Source: Bacteroidota bacterium
Lineage (GTDB): Bacteria; Bacteroidota; Ignavibacteria; UBA10030; UBA6906
Direction of reading: 5' to 3'
Length of the DNA: 42,951 nucleotides
NCBI GenBank assembly: GCA_030835135.1
Contig: JAUQWO010000028.1
Coordinates: 1-42,951 of the forward strand
Shown: positions 25,901-33,389 of the stretch, piece after piece
Layout: every line of letters begins with the position of its first letter
Position numbering within the stretch: position 1 is the stretch's first letter
Notes under the pieces: model-generated
What the model was told of the DNA's origin: nothing
Database searches by the model: none
Seen by the model: the letters and a program-made list of their open reading frames with translations, nothing else
Position numbers and translations under genes: made by a program

Positions 25901-28374
25901 CCTTGCAGGATCACATCAAGTTCACTTTCCGATTCCACGAGCACATCGCGCGCTTTGCTGCCGTCCGCGGGACCCACGATACCTGCGGCCTCGAGTTCAT
26001 CCACGAGCCGCGCAGCGCGGGAGTAGCCCACCTTCAGGCGGCGCTGCAGGAGCGAGACCGAGCCCTGCTGATAGCGCACGATGATGCGCGCCGCCTCTTC
26101 GAACAGGTCATCATGCCCGCCCCCGCCGGCACCTTCCGCACTCCGCTTCTTCTCGATGACCGAGGGCAGCTTGAACGGGGACTGATACCCTTGCTGTTTT
26201 CCGATATGTTCCATCAACGCCTCGACCTCGTCGGAGGAGATATAGGCGTTCTGCAGGCGGATGGGTTTCGGACTGCCGCTCGCGAGGTACAGCATGTCGC
26301 CATTGCCGAGCAGCTGCTCCGCACCGTTCATGTCCAGGATCGTGCGGGAATCGGTCTTCGACGCCACCTGGTACGCGATGCGCGCCGGGAAATTCGCCTT
26401 GATCACGCCGGTGATCACGTCCACCGACGGACGCTGTGTCGCAACGATGAGATGGATGCCCACGGCGCGCGCAAGCTGCGCAAGCCGTGCGATGGGCTCT
26501 TCCACTTCGCGCGCCGCCGTGATCATGAGATCGGCCAGCTCGTCGATCACCACGACCAGATACGGCATCTTCACGTGCGGCTGCTCGGGCGTGCTCTTGA
26601 GCTTGCCGCTGGCGATCTTGTCGTTGTAGTCCGCGATGTTCCGCACCGCGGCCTTCGACAGGAGATCGTAGCGCCGCTCCATCTCCAGCTCCGCACCTTT
26701 CAGCCCGAGCACCGCATTGCCCGGCGTCGTCAGGATCTCTTCATTGAGGTCGGGCGATACGGCCAGGAAGTGCTGCTTCAGACGTGAGTACAGCGCGAGT
26801 TCGATCTTCTTGGGATCGATGATCAGGAACTTCAGTTCCGACGGATGCTTCCGGTACAGGAGGCTCGCGATCATGGTGTTGATGCCCACGCTCTTCCCCG
26901 AGCCCGTGGATCCGGCAACGAGAAGGTGGGGCATCTTCGACAGATCGTCCGCGAACACCTCGCCGGCAATGGTCTTCCCCATCGCCATCGGGAGCGCCGC
27001 CTTCGCTTCACGGAACACGTTGGAATTGATGACGCTGCGGATCGTGACGAGCGAGCGGTGCGAATTCGGGATCTCCACGCCCACGGCCGACTTCCCGGGG
27101 ATCGGGGCCATGATGCGGATGCCCCGGGCGGCGAGCTTCAGCGCGATGTCGTTCTCCAGGTTCACGATCCGGCTGATCTTCACCCCGGTGGCGGGGACGA
27201 GTTCATACAACGTGATGACGGGCCCCGGGGTGACGCTCACGCTTTCGAGCTCGACGTCGAACTGGAGGAGGGTTTCACGGAGAAGCTCGGCATTCGCCTG
27301 CAGTTCGGCTTCGTCCACATCCTCCTTCCCGGGCTTCGGGGCATCGAGCAGTTCCACCGGCGGGAAGACATAGTCGATCTCTTCCACCGTGAGTGGCTGG
27401 GCGGGTGCAACGGACCCTTCCCCCGCGGAGTCCTCCAAGGGATCCGGCACTTTCGGATTGATGGTCAGCACGCGCCGCGTGGTCGCGGGCACGCCCTCCG
27501 GACGCGGGGGCTCTTCGAGCGGCCGGCGTTTGATGCTCACGGGAGCGGGCGGCCGGGGTGCCTCTTCCTGTCCGTCCCCGTCGTCGTCGTTTTCCGGGTC
27601 GGCGACAGGCGTCCGCATTTGCACACGTGGCTCCCTGCGGGCCTTCCCTTCGTCGCGTGCTTCGGTCAGTCCGCCGGCATCATCGCCATCCGCCGTCGCA
27701 TCATCACGCTCCTGCCGCTTCCGGTCGTACCAGTCGAGTGCTTTCAGATACCATGTGCGGATGTGTTCGGCGAGCTGGTGCGCGTCGATATCGGCACCGA
27801 TCATTGCCGTGATGAACATGCCCACGCACACGGCGATGGCACCGCCGGCGCGTCCGATGAACCGGGAGAGATAGGTGGAGATGAATTCGCCGACCGCGCC
27901 GCTCCATTCCATGGACGGTCCCGTTTCCGGGAAGATCCTGCGGATCATCCCGAATGCGCCGGCAATGAGGAGGGCCCAGATGATCGAGTAGTTCGTCAGC
28001 GTGATCGCACGGCGATAGTCGCCGCGGCGCAGGATGGTCCAGCCCCACAGCACCATCAGCACGGGGAGGATGAAGACGACGTAGCCGACCGTGGAGCGGA
28101 TGAGAAAATCGGAGAGGATGACACCGACGATCGAGAGGCCATTATGGACCCGGTTCTCGTCGCCGAGATTCGTGCCCTGGCGCCAGAACCCGGAAAACCC
28201 CCTGTCCGCGAACTGTTCATCCGCCGGATCGTAGGTCACGAGTGCGATGAAGAACAGTGCCGCGAGGGTCATGAGCAGGATGGCCAGGATCGCCCACCGC
28301 CGGTTCCCGCCGGGGCGGGCGGAGTCCTTCTTCGGTGGTGCAGAGGCAGGCCGTTGTCTGATCGGTTGAGGCAT
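25897..28374 (-). CDS. ftsK: DNA translocase FtsK/SpoIIIE
   Basis: A septal DNA pump that clears chromosome termini during division. The 825-residue protein has four N-terminal membrane helices (about residues 28-205), a charged Pro-rich linker (about 205-330), the alpha/beta domain (SVTPGPVITLYELVPATGVK), the RecA-like motor with Walker A GSTGSGKSVG and the family signature FLIIDPKKIEL, and Walker B in YLVVVIDELADLM. The C-terminal winged-helix gamma domain (DLFEEAARIIVRYQQGSVS, LQRRLKVGYSRAARLVDEL) recognises KOPS-type sites. An AGG-rich leader 14 bases after comB fits operon membership. Confidence 0.96.
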   Translation of the reverse strand: MPQPIRQRPASAPPKKDSARPGGNRRWAILAILLMTLAALFFIALVTYDPADEQFADRGFSGFWRQGTNLGDENRVHNGLSIVGVILSDFLIRSTVGYVVFILPVLMVLWGWTILRRGDYRRAITLTNYSIIWALLIAGAFGMIRRIFPETGPSMEWSGAVGEFISTYLSRFIGRAGGAIAVCVGMFITAMIGADIDAHQLAEHIRTWYLKALDWYDRKRQERDDATADGDDAGGLTEARDEGKARREPRVQMRTPVADPENDDDGDGQEEAPRPPAPVSIKRRPLEEPPRPEGVPATTRRVLTINPKVPDPLEDSAGEGSVAPAQPLTVEEIDYVFPPVELLDAPKPGKEDVDEAELQANAELLRETLLQFDVELESVSVTPGPVITLYELVPATGVKISRIVNLENDIALKLAARGIRIMAPIPGKSAVGVEIPNSHRSLVTIRSVINSNVFREAKAALPMAMGKTIAGEVFADDLSKMPHLLVAGSTGSGKSVGINTMIASLLYRKHPSELKFLIIDPKKIELALYSRLKQHFLAVSPDLNEEILTTPGNAVLGLKGAELEMERRYDLLSKAAVRNIADYNDKIASGKLKSTPEQPHVKMPYLVVVIDELADLMITAAREVEEPIARLAQLARAVGIHLIVATQRPSVDVITGVIKANFPARIAYQVASKTDSRTILDMNGAEQLLGNGDMLYLASGSPKPIRLQNAYISSDEVEALMEHIGKQQGYQSPFKLPSVIEKKRSAEGAGGGGHDDLFEEAARIIVRYQQGSVSLLQRRLKVGYSRAARLVDELEAAGIVGPADGSKARDVLVESESELDVILQG

Positions 28375-28388
28375 CCTGTCCTTCTCCC

Positions 28389-29150
28389 TTAACGCGCGGG
28401 TTCCTTCTTCTCCTCATTCGGGCGGAGCCGGAGCACGTTCCCGTCCATCCGTGGAACCACCGGAACGGTATCCAGCTCGCTGCAGGCAAGCACATCGGCG
28501 GCGAACCCGATCTCCTCGAGCATCACGCCGTTATCCGACCGCCGCAGCATGCGCTGGAGTCCGCGCGCGTGCCCCTTGTACAGCGACAACGCAGCCGAGG
28601 TGGCATCGGAAACATGGCCGGTCGCCCCGGACCCTTCCGCGAGGAGGTGCAGGAGCATGCCTGCGCAGACCGCATCCTCGATGCAGAACCCGCCGCTGTT
28701 GCCCGCACACACGATCTCCACATCGCCCTGCTGCTGCCGGACGAATTCCGCGACGGCGGAGATATTGACGAAGCTGCACACTGCCAGTTCACGCGCGTGC
28801 CGGGCACGGATGATCGCCGGCGTGCCGTTGCTCGTGAGGAAGACGATCGCCTTCCCCTGAACCCGGTCGGCGGTGAACTCGAGGGGTGAATCGCCGAAAT
28901 GGAACCCTTCGATCATCTTCCCGTTCCGTTCACCGGCGAGCATCGTGACCGCCCCGGCAAGATTCCCGGAGACCCGGGCCGCGGCCTCGACCGTCGCCGT
29001 CGGGATCACCTCCCGTGCGCCATTATGCAGGGCGGTGGCGATGCAGGTTCCCGCACGCAGGACATCCACCACGACGACGACCCGGTCGCGCAGGGCAAGT
29101 TCATCCACAAGGTGAGGGGTAAGATGGAGCTTGGGTGAGGCCATGGTCAC
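28389..29150 (-). CDS. 2-phosphosulfolactate phosphatase family protein (ComB-like)
   Basis: A 253-residue protein of the ComB family, whose archaeal members hydrolyse 2-phosphosulfolactate in coenzyme M biosynthesis. Visible family blocks are VVVVVDVLRAGTCIATAL near the N-terminus, GEFERNG-like AGERNGKMIEGFHFGDSP, FLTSNGTPAI and CAGNSGGFCIEDAVCAG. No other coenzyme M gene is present, so the bacterial substrate may differ. The ORF begins with GTG at 29150 overlapping the gcvT stop; ATG at 29144 is an equally likely start. Part of the rng-to-barrel operon. Confidence 0.85.
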   Translation of the reverse strand: MTMASPKLHLTPHLVDELALRDRVVVVVDVLRAGTCIATALHNGAREVIPTATVEAAARVSGNLAGAVTMLAGERNGKMIEGFHFGDSPLEFTADRVQGKAIVFLTSNGTPAIIRARHARELAVCSFVNISAVAEFVRQQQGDVEIVCAGNSGGFCIEDAVCAGMLLHLLAEGSGATGHVSDATSAALSLYKGHARGLQRMLRRSDNGVMLEEIGFAADVLACSELDTVPVVPRMDGNVLRLRPNEEKKEPAR

Positions 29151-30238
29151 TTCTTCACGAACGGCAGTGGAACAATGGTCGCAGCGACCGGCTTGGTGCG
29201 GATCATCACTTCGATGCCGGCGCCCACCGTGGCGTGATCCGCTGGCACGTACCCCATGCCGATCCCCTTCTCGATCGTCGGGGAGAACGTGCCGGACGTG
29301 ACGTGCCCCGTATCGACACCCGCGATCTGGATCGGATAGCCATGACGCGGGAAGGCCCGGTCATTGACGGTGAAGCCGACGAGTTTCCGTTTCGGCCCAT
29401 CCTCTTTCATGCTCCGGATCGCATCCCGGCCGATGAAGGCTCCCTTGCCCAGGCGGGTGATCCATCCGAGACCCGCCTCCAGCGGATTGGTGGTCGCGTC
29501 GATGTCGTTGCCGTACAGACAGAAGCCCATCTCCAGCCGGAGCGTATCGCGCGCGCCGAGGCCGATGGGTGCGATGCCGAATTCCTTCCCGGCCTGCATG
29601 AGCGCCTCCCAGACGGTGGAGCCGGTCGCGGCGTCCGACGGGAAGTACAGCTCGTAGCCGAGTTCGCCCGTGTAGCCGGTGCGCGAGATCAGCATCGGCA
29701 CGCCGGCGATGGTGGCATGCATCCAGTGATAGTACTGCAGGGGTTCGAGGTCGGTGGGCGTGAGCTTCTTCAGCGTTGCGAGCGCGTGGGGACCCTGCAC
29801 GGCCAGAAGCGACGTGGCGTCGCTCTTGTCGGTGAGCACCACATCGCCACGCACGTTCTCCTGCATCCACGCGATGTCCTTCGCCGTGTTCGCGGCATTG
29901 ATCACCAGCATGAACCGGTCGGCCATGCGATACACGAGGAGGTCGTCCACGATCCCGCCATCGGGATAGCACATGGCGGAATACTGCACGCGGCCCGGGG
30001 TCAGCTTCGAAGCATCGTTGATGGTGATGTTCTGGACGAACGCGAGCGCATCGGCACCCGCCACTTCCACTTCACCCATATGGGAGACATCGAACACGCC
30101 GACGCGTTCACGGACGCACCGGTGTTCCTCCACGATCCCCGGTGTGTACTGCACGGGCATCTCGAATCCCGCGAACGCCACCATCTTGCCGCCGGCATGC
30201 ACGTGCCGGTCAAAGAACGCTGTGCGTTTCAGTGACAT
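29147..30238 (-). CDS. gcvT: Aminomethyltransferase (glycine cleavage T protein)
   Basis: A 363-residue T protein that transfers the methylene group from H-protein-bound glycine to tetrahydrofolate. It starts as the family does (LKRTAFFDRHVHAGGKMVAFAGF), and shows VFDVSHMGEVEVAG, the folate-binding SRTGYTGELGYELYFP region and the C-terminal barrel (VTSGTFSPTIEKGIGMGYV). Length is standard. It is not next to gcvH or gcvP; instead it sits eleven bases after the RNase G gene and overlaps comB. Confidence 0.95.
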   Translation of the reverse strand: MSLKRTAFFDRHVHAGGKMVAFAGFEMPVQYTPGIVEEHRCVRERVGVFDVSHMGEVEVAGADALAFVQNITINDASKLTPGRVQYSAMCYPDGGIVDDLLVYRMADRFMLVINAANTAKDIAWMQENVRGDVVLTDKSDATSLLAVQGPHALATLKKLTPTDLEPLQYYHWMHATIAGVPMLISRTGYTGELGYELYFPSDAATGSTVWEALMQAGKEFGIAPIGLGARDTLRLEMGFCLYGNDIDATTNPLEAGLGWITRLGKGAFIGRDAIRSMKEDGPKRKLVGFTVNDRAFPRHGYPIQIAGVDTGHVTSGTFSPTIEKGIGMGYVPADHATVGAGIEVMIRTKPVAATIVPLPFVKK

Positions 30239-30249
30239 GGTATGTCTTT

Positions 30250-31872
30250 CTACTTGTAAAGGTCGGTCACGTCCTTGTTCTGCTTGCGGGAGATCACGTG
30301 GAACTCGCCGATGGGTATCGAGGAGTCCTCCTCCAGCTTGATCAGGACGAAATACTTCAGCATGATGCGACGCAGACGGCTGATGGTCCCTTCGCGGAGC
30401 GACGGCGCAAGCGACGGGTGGACCCGCAGGGTGAAGCGCGTCTCACGCGTCTCCGACTTGAACCGGTGGATCCACCGCTCGAGCTGATTCAGGGCCGTGG
30501 TCTTCGACGTCACCAGGCCGGTGCCGGCGCATGTGGGGCACGCTTCGGTGAAGCTGTGCAGGATGTTCTGGCGGATACGCTGGCGCGTGATCTGCACGAG
30601 CCCGAACTCGGTCATCGGCAGCACGGTCACCTTCGCCCGGTCCTTCCGGAATTCCTTCTTGAGCTCCTCGTAGACCTTCTTCTTGTTCTTCTCGTCATCG
30701 AGGTCGATGAAGTCGCACACGATGATGCCGCCCAGGTCGCGCAGGCGGAGTTGCCGCGTGATCTCCCGGGCCGCCTCGAGGTCGGTGCGGAGCGAATTGA
30801 TCTCCTGGTCCTTCTTCGGCGCATACCGCCCGCTGTTCACATCGATCACCACCATGGCCTCGGTGGGTTCGATGATGAGGTACCCGCCGCTCTTCATCCA
30901 GACCTTGCGCGCGAGCGTGGTCTCGATCTCTTTTTCGACCCCGTAGGCATCGAAGATCGGATTGCGCTCCTTGTGGAGCTCGATCTTCTCCAGGAGCTGC
31001 GGTGAGGTGTACTTGATGTACGACCGGATCTCTTTGTGCAGCTTCTTGGAATCGATGACCACGCGGGAGACATCGTTCGAGAAGAGATCGCGGATCACGC
31101 TGGACGTCGTCGCGAGATCCTTGTAGAGCAGACACGGGGCCTTCTCGGCCTTCACGGTCTTCTCGATCTCACGCCACGTCGCGATCAGGTCCTCGAGGTC
31201 GTTCTTGATCGACGAGTCTTCCTTCCCTTCGGCCACGGTGCGGATGATGGTGCCGAAACCCGGAGGGAGGATCGCCTGCACCGTACGGCGGAGGCGGCGT
31301 TTCTCTTTGAAGTTCGAGATCTTCTTGGAGATGCCGACCTTGTTGTCGAACGGCAGGAGGACAAGGAAACGTCCGGCCAGGGAGATGTCCGATGTGACGC
31401 GGACGCCTTTCTTCCCTACGGGTTCCTTGATGATCTGGACGATGACCTCCTGCCCCTTTTCGAGGTGGACTTCTTTGGGGGGAGGTTTGGGGGCTGGTGG
31501 GCGCTGGCGGTTGTGCTGACGCTCGTCGCCATTCCCGTTGCCGCGTGCATGCTGATCGTCGGAGGCGCTCCCGGCGGGTGCCGATGCGCCTTCCCCTTCA
31601 CCTTCTTCTTCCTCGTCCTCGATGAGTGTGTTGTACTCATCGAACCGGCTGCCGATGTCCGAGAAGTGAAGGAATCCGTCCTGGCCGAGTCCCAGGTCGA
31701 TGAATGCAGCTCTGATGCCGGGCATCACCTTGGCAACCTTGCCAAGATAGATGTCGCCGACCATTTTTTCCTTATTGGCAGTCTCTACAAAGAGTTCTGC
31801 CAGGCGACCATCCTCGGTGATTGCGATCCGGGTCTCGTTGGCCGCTGCGTTGATAATGATCTCTTTCTTCAT
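30250..31872 (-). CDS. rng: Ribonuclease E/G family endoribonuclease
   Basis: A 540-residue RNase G/E catalytic core, which processes rRNA and decays mRNA. An S1 domain opens the protein (GDIYLGKVAKVMPGIRAAFIDLG) but is interrupted at about residues 82-135 by a hydrophilic insert rich in Glu, Gly, Asn, Gln and Pro. The DNase I-like subdomain carries the metal-binding aspartates in MVVIDVNSGRY and IVCDFIDL, and the Zn-link CPTCAGTG follows. There is no C-terminal scaffold as in RNase E. ATG at 31872 (MKKEIIINAAANETR) is the conserved family start; the 18-codon upstream extension was rejected. Heads a seven-gene minus-strand run with gaps of 15 bases or less. Confidence 0.95.
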   Translation of the reverse strand: MKKEIIINAAANETRIAITEDGRLAELFVETANKEKMVGDIYLGKVAKVMPGIRAAFIDLGLGQDGFLHFSDIGSRFDEYNTLIEDEEEEGEGEGASAPAGSASDDQHARGNGNGDERQHNRQRPPAPKPPPKEVHLEKGQEVIVQIIKEPVGKKGVRVTSDISLAGRFLVLLPFDNKVGISKKISNFKEKRRLRRTVQAILPPGFGTIIRTVAEGKEDSSIKNDLEDLIATWREIEKTVKAEKAPCLLYKDLATTSSVIRDLFSNDVSRVVIDSKKLHKEIRSYIKYTSPQLLEKIELHKERNPIFDAYGVEKEIETTLARKVWMKSGGYLIIEPTEAMVVIDVNSGRYAPKKDQEINSLRTDLEAAREITRQLRLRDLGGIIVCDFIDLDDEKNKKKVYEELKKEFRKDRAKVTVLPMTEFGLVQITRQRIRQNILHSFTEACPTCAGTGLVTSKTTALNQLERWIHRFKSETRETRFTLRVHPSLAPSLREGTISRLRRIMLKYFVLIKLEEDSSIPIGEFHVISRKQNKDVTDLYK

Positions 31873-32102
31873 ACCGTACTGGGGGTTCCAGCCTTTCTTC
31901 CAGAGAGGTGAGCCGGGCAACACCACCGTTACGGAACGAAGAGAGCAGGCTCCCGAGCAGGATCGAGAGACACAATGTTAGGACTGCATACGCTCGCATC
32001 GTTTACCGACCTGTGGTGTCGAACACTGTTGTTTGGGATCGGTCCATGTTCATCCAGAAGAGGAAGCGGTCATCGCCTCACTCAGAACCTGAACTCGTCA
32101 GG

Positions 32103-32133
32103 ATAAACTACGAAAAACCATCATGTGGTGCAA
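32103..32133 (-). promoter_or_regulatory. Probable promoter of the rng operon
   Basis: Minus strand: TTG (32133-32131), 20-base spacer, TAGTTTAT (32110-32103). It lies just beyond the T-run that ends the SRP RNA gene and about 230 bases upstream of the rng start, giving a long leader. Confidence 0.45.
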
Positions 32134-32149
32134 CAGGGACCAATAAAAA

Positions 32150-32249
32150 GAGGCCAAGCTACCCTGCGTCACACCATGGGGTACTGACCGTTGCTTCCTT
32201 CCGGACCTGGCGGGGTTGGGTACCTTGCGGTTGCACAGGACTTGACCTC
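32150..32249 (-). ncRNA. ffs: Signal recognition particle RNA (small bacterial type)
   Basis: The conserved tip of SRP RNA is present on the minus strand: AGGTCCGGAAGGAAGCA (about 32213-32196), which binds Ffh. The outer ends close the long hairpin: GAGGTCAAG (32249-32241) pairs with CTTGGCCTC (32158-32150), and CCTGTG pairs with CGCAGG further in. A TTTTTATT run follows directly. The 100-nt size fits a bacterial 4.5S RNA. The 5' end lies two bases after the tRNA-Ala 3' end, so both are made from one transcript. Confidence 0.93.
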
Positions 32250-32251
32250 AG

Positions 32252-32324
32252 TGGAGCTGATCGGGGTCGAACCGACGACCTCCTCGTTGCGAACGAGGCG
32301 CTCTCCCAGCTGAGCTACAGCCCC
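32252..32324 (-). tRNA. tRNA-Ala (anticodon CGC)
   Basis: Full cloverleaf on the minus strand: acceptor GGGGCTG/CAGCTCC, D-arm GCTC/GAGC, anticodon stem CCTCG/CGAGG with loop TTCGCAA (anticodon CGC), T-arm GTCGG-TTCGACC-CCGAT, discriminator A at 32252. CCA is not encoded. The SRP RNA gene begins two bases downstream. Confidence 0.95.
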
Positions 32325-32400
32325 GAATGTCATACATGGCAAAAGGCAAAGAAAAATTGGTAAAAGCGCTACCGCGTCTCATCGACTCTTACAATGTGTA

Positions 32401-32432
32401 CGAATGTAGGAAATGGGATGGAAAAAAGCAAA
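32401..32432 (-). promoter_or_regulatory. Promoter of the tRNA-Ala/SRP RNA unit
   Basis: Minus strand: TTTG (32432-32429), 20-base spacer, TACATTCG (32408-32401). The tRNA begins about 75 bases downstream. The -33 element is one half of the palindrome CAAATGCATTTG shared with the divergent YdcF-family promoter. Confidence 0.6.
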
Positions 32433-32436
32433 TGCA

Positions 32437-32468
32437 TTTGGAGGAGTGTTCCACCTCTGTTATATTGA
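32437..32468 (+). promoter_or_regulatory. Promoter of the YdcF-family gene, leaderless start
   Basis: TTTG (32437-32440), 20-base spacer, TATATTGA (32461-32468), four bases, ATG at 32473. It forms a back-to-back pair with the tRNA-Ala promoter. Confidence 0.62.
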
Positions 32469-32472
32469 CAGC

Positions 32473-33156
32473 ATGTCCGCACCGCGCATATTCCCCGCCC
32501 TGTTCGTCCGCCGGTCCGTCCCGGTGCCAACGTGGCGCGGATGGTTGCTGATCGTCACGCTCACAGCTGCCGTCGTGTGCTCCCTGCCCGGCGCCCTCTT
32601 CTCCCTGCTGTCTGTCACCGACCCTGTCGGCGCCGGGACGCTTGTCATCGAGGGCTGGGTAGCGGACCAGGCGATCGAGGAAGGCGTTGCATTGTTTCGC
32701 ACGGGACGCTACGATCGGATCGTCACGACCGGCGTCCCGATCGAATACGGCGGATACCTGTCGTCGTATGGCAGCACCGCCAACGTTGCCCGCGCGACCT
32801 GCATGCGGCTCGGTATCGATAGCGCCGCGATCTCGGCTGCGCCTGCGCAGGGTCACATCGAGCGTGACCGGACATACGCGTCCGCGCGGGCGCTCCGGTC
32901 GTGGCTGCAGCGCCACGCACCGGATACCCGGCAGCTCGACATCCTCTCGCAGGGCGTCCACGCACGGCGCACACGGATGATCTTCGCGCGGGTGCTCGGT
33001 GATTCGATCCGGGTCGGCATCATTGCCGCCAGGGAGCTCCGCTACGATGGGAGCACCTGGTGGAAGACCAGCGCCGGCGTGAAGGATATCGGGGCCGAAG
33101 TGGTTGGCTCTCTCTACGCTGCATGGGGACGGGATCAGGCACCGCCCGAAGAATAG
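32473..33156 (+). CDS. YdcF/SanA/ElyC-like DUF218 membrane protein
   Basis: A 227-residue protein with one N-terminal membrane helix (about residues 20-45; WRGWLLIVTLTAAVVCSL) followed by a DUF218-type domain. Family-like features are AGTLVIEGWVADQAIEEGVALF, IVTTGVPIEYG and RDRTYASARALRSWL. Relatives include ElyC and SanA, which affect envelope integrity and peptidoglycan precursors; biochemical activity is poorly defined. The start is ATG at 32473 because the -7 box ends four bases before it; the ATG at 32413 lies upstream of the promoter. Confidence 0.75.
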   Translation: MSAPRIFPALFVRRSVPVPTWRGWLLIVTLTAAVVCSLPGALFSLLSVTDPVGAGTLVIEGWVADQAIEEGVALFRTGRYDRIVTTGVPIEYGGYLSSYGSTANVARATCMRLGIDSAAISAAPAQGHIERDRTYASARALRSWLQRHAPDTRQLDILSQGVHARRTRMIFARVLGDSIRVGIIAARELRYDGSTWWKTSAGVKDIGAEVVGSLYAAWGRDQAPPEE

Positions 33157-33158
33157 AC

Positions 33159-33189
33159 TTGATTTGTTTTCACGCAATACGTATATTAT
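33159..33189 (+). promoter_or_regulatory. Promoter of tRNA-Arg
   Basis: TTG (33159-33161), 20-base spacer, TATATTAT (33182-33189). The tRNA starts eleven bases after the box. The promoter begins two bases after the stop of the YdcF-family gene. Confidence 0.6.
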
Positions 33190-33199
33190 TCGACACACC

Positions 33200-33271
33200 G
33201 CTCCCGTTGTGTAATGGATAGCACGAGTGACTACGGATCACTTAGTCCGGGTTCGAATCCTGGCGGGAGCA
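33200..33271 (+). tRNA. tRNA-Arg (anticodon ACG)
   Basis: Cloverleaf: acceptor GCTCCCG/CGGGAGC, D-arm GTGT/GCAC, anticodon stem AGTGA/TCACT with loop CTACGGA (anticodon ACG), T-arm CCGGG-TTCGAAT-CCTGG, discriminator A at 33271. CCA is not encoded. A34 would need deamination to inosine by TadA to read CGU, CGC and CGA. Confidence 0.95.
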
Positions 33272-33283
33272 CTCCGTAAAAAG

Positions 33284-33330
33284 CAAAGGGAAAAAGGAAA
33301 AGGGTCTGACCCTTTCACTTTTTCCCTTTT
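33284..33330. terminator. Long A/T-flanked hairpin between tRNA-Arg and wzz
   Basis: An inverted repeat: AAAGGGAAAAAG plus AGGGT on the left pairs with ACCCT plus CTTTTTCCCTTT on the right, with a small internal mismatch and a short loop. It lies between two convergent transcription units and ends in T-rich sequence on both strands, as expected of a bidirectional intrinsic terminator. Confidence 0.7.
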
Positions 33331-33389
33331 GTGCTTCGTGCCTTCCCCCCGAAGGGGTGTATTGCCTTCCGGCAGTTTCCTCTGTTTGC

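Noticed and set aside
26845-28392. 515-codon plus-strand open frame opposite ftsK
   Set aside because: Antisense shadow rich in His, Arg, Asp and Gly; ftsK on the other strand is certain.
33284-33330. A-rich inverted repeat considered as a CRISPR or mobile-element end
   Set aside because: A single inverted repeat between convergent units with T-rich flanks on both strands; a bidirectional terminator explains it.
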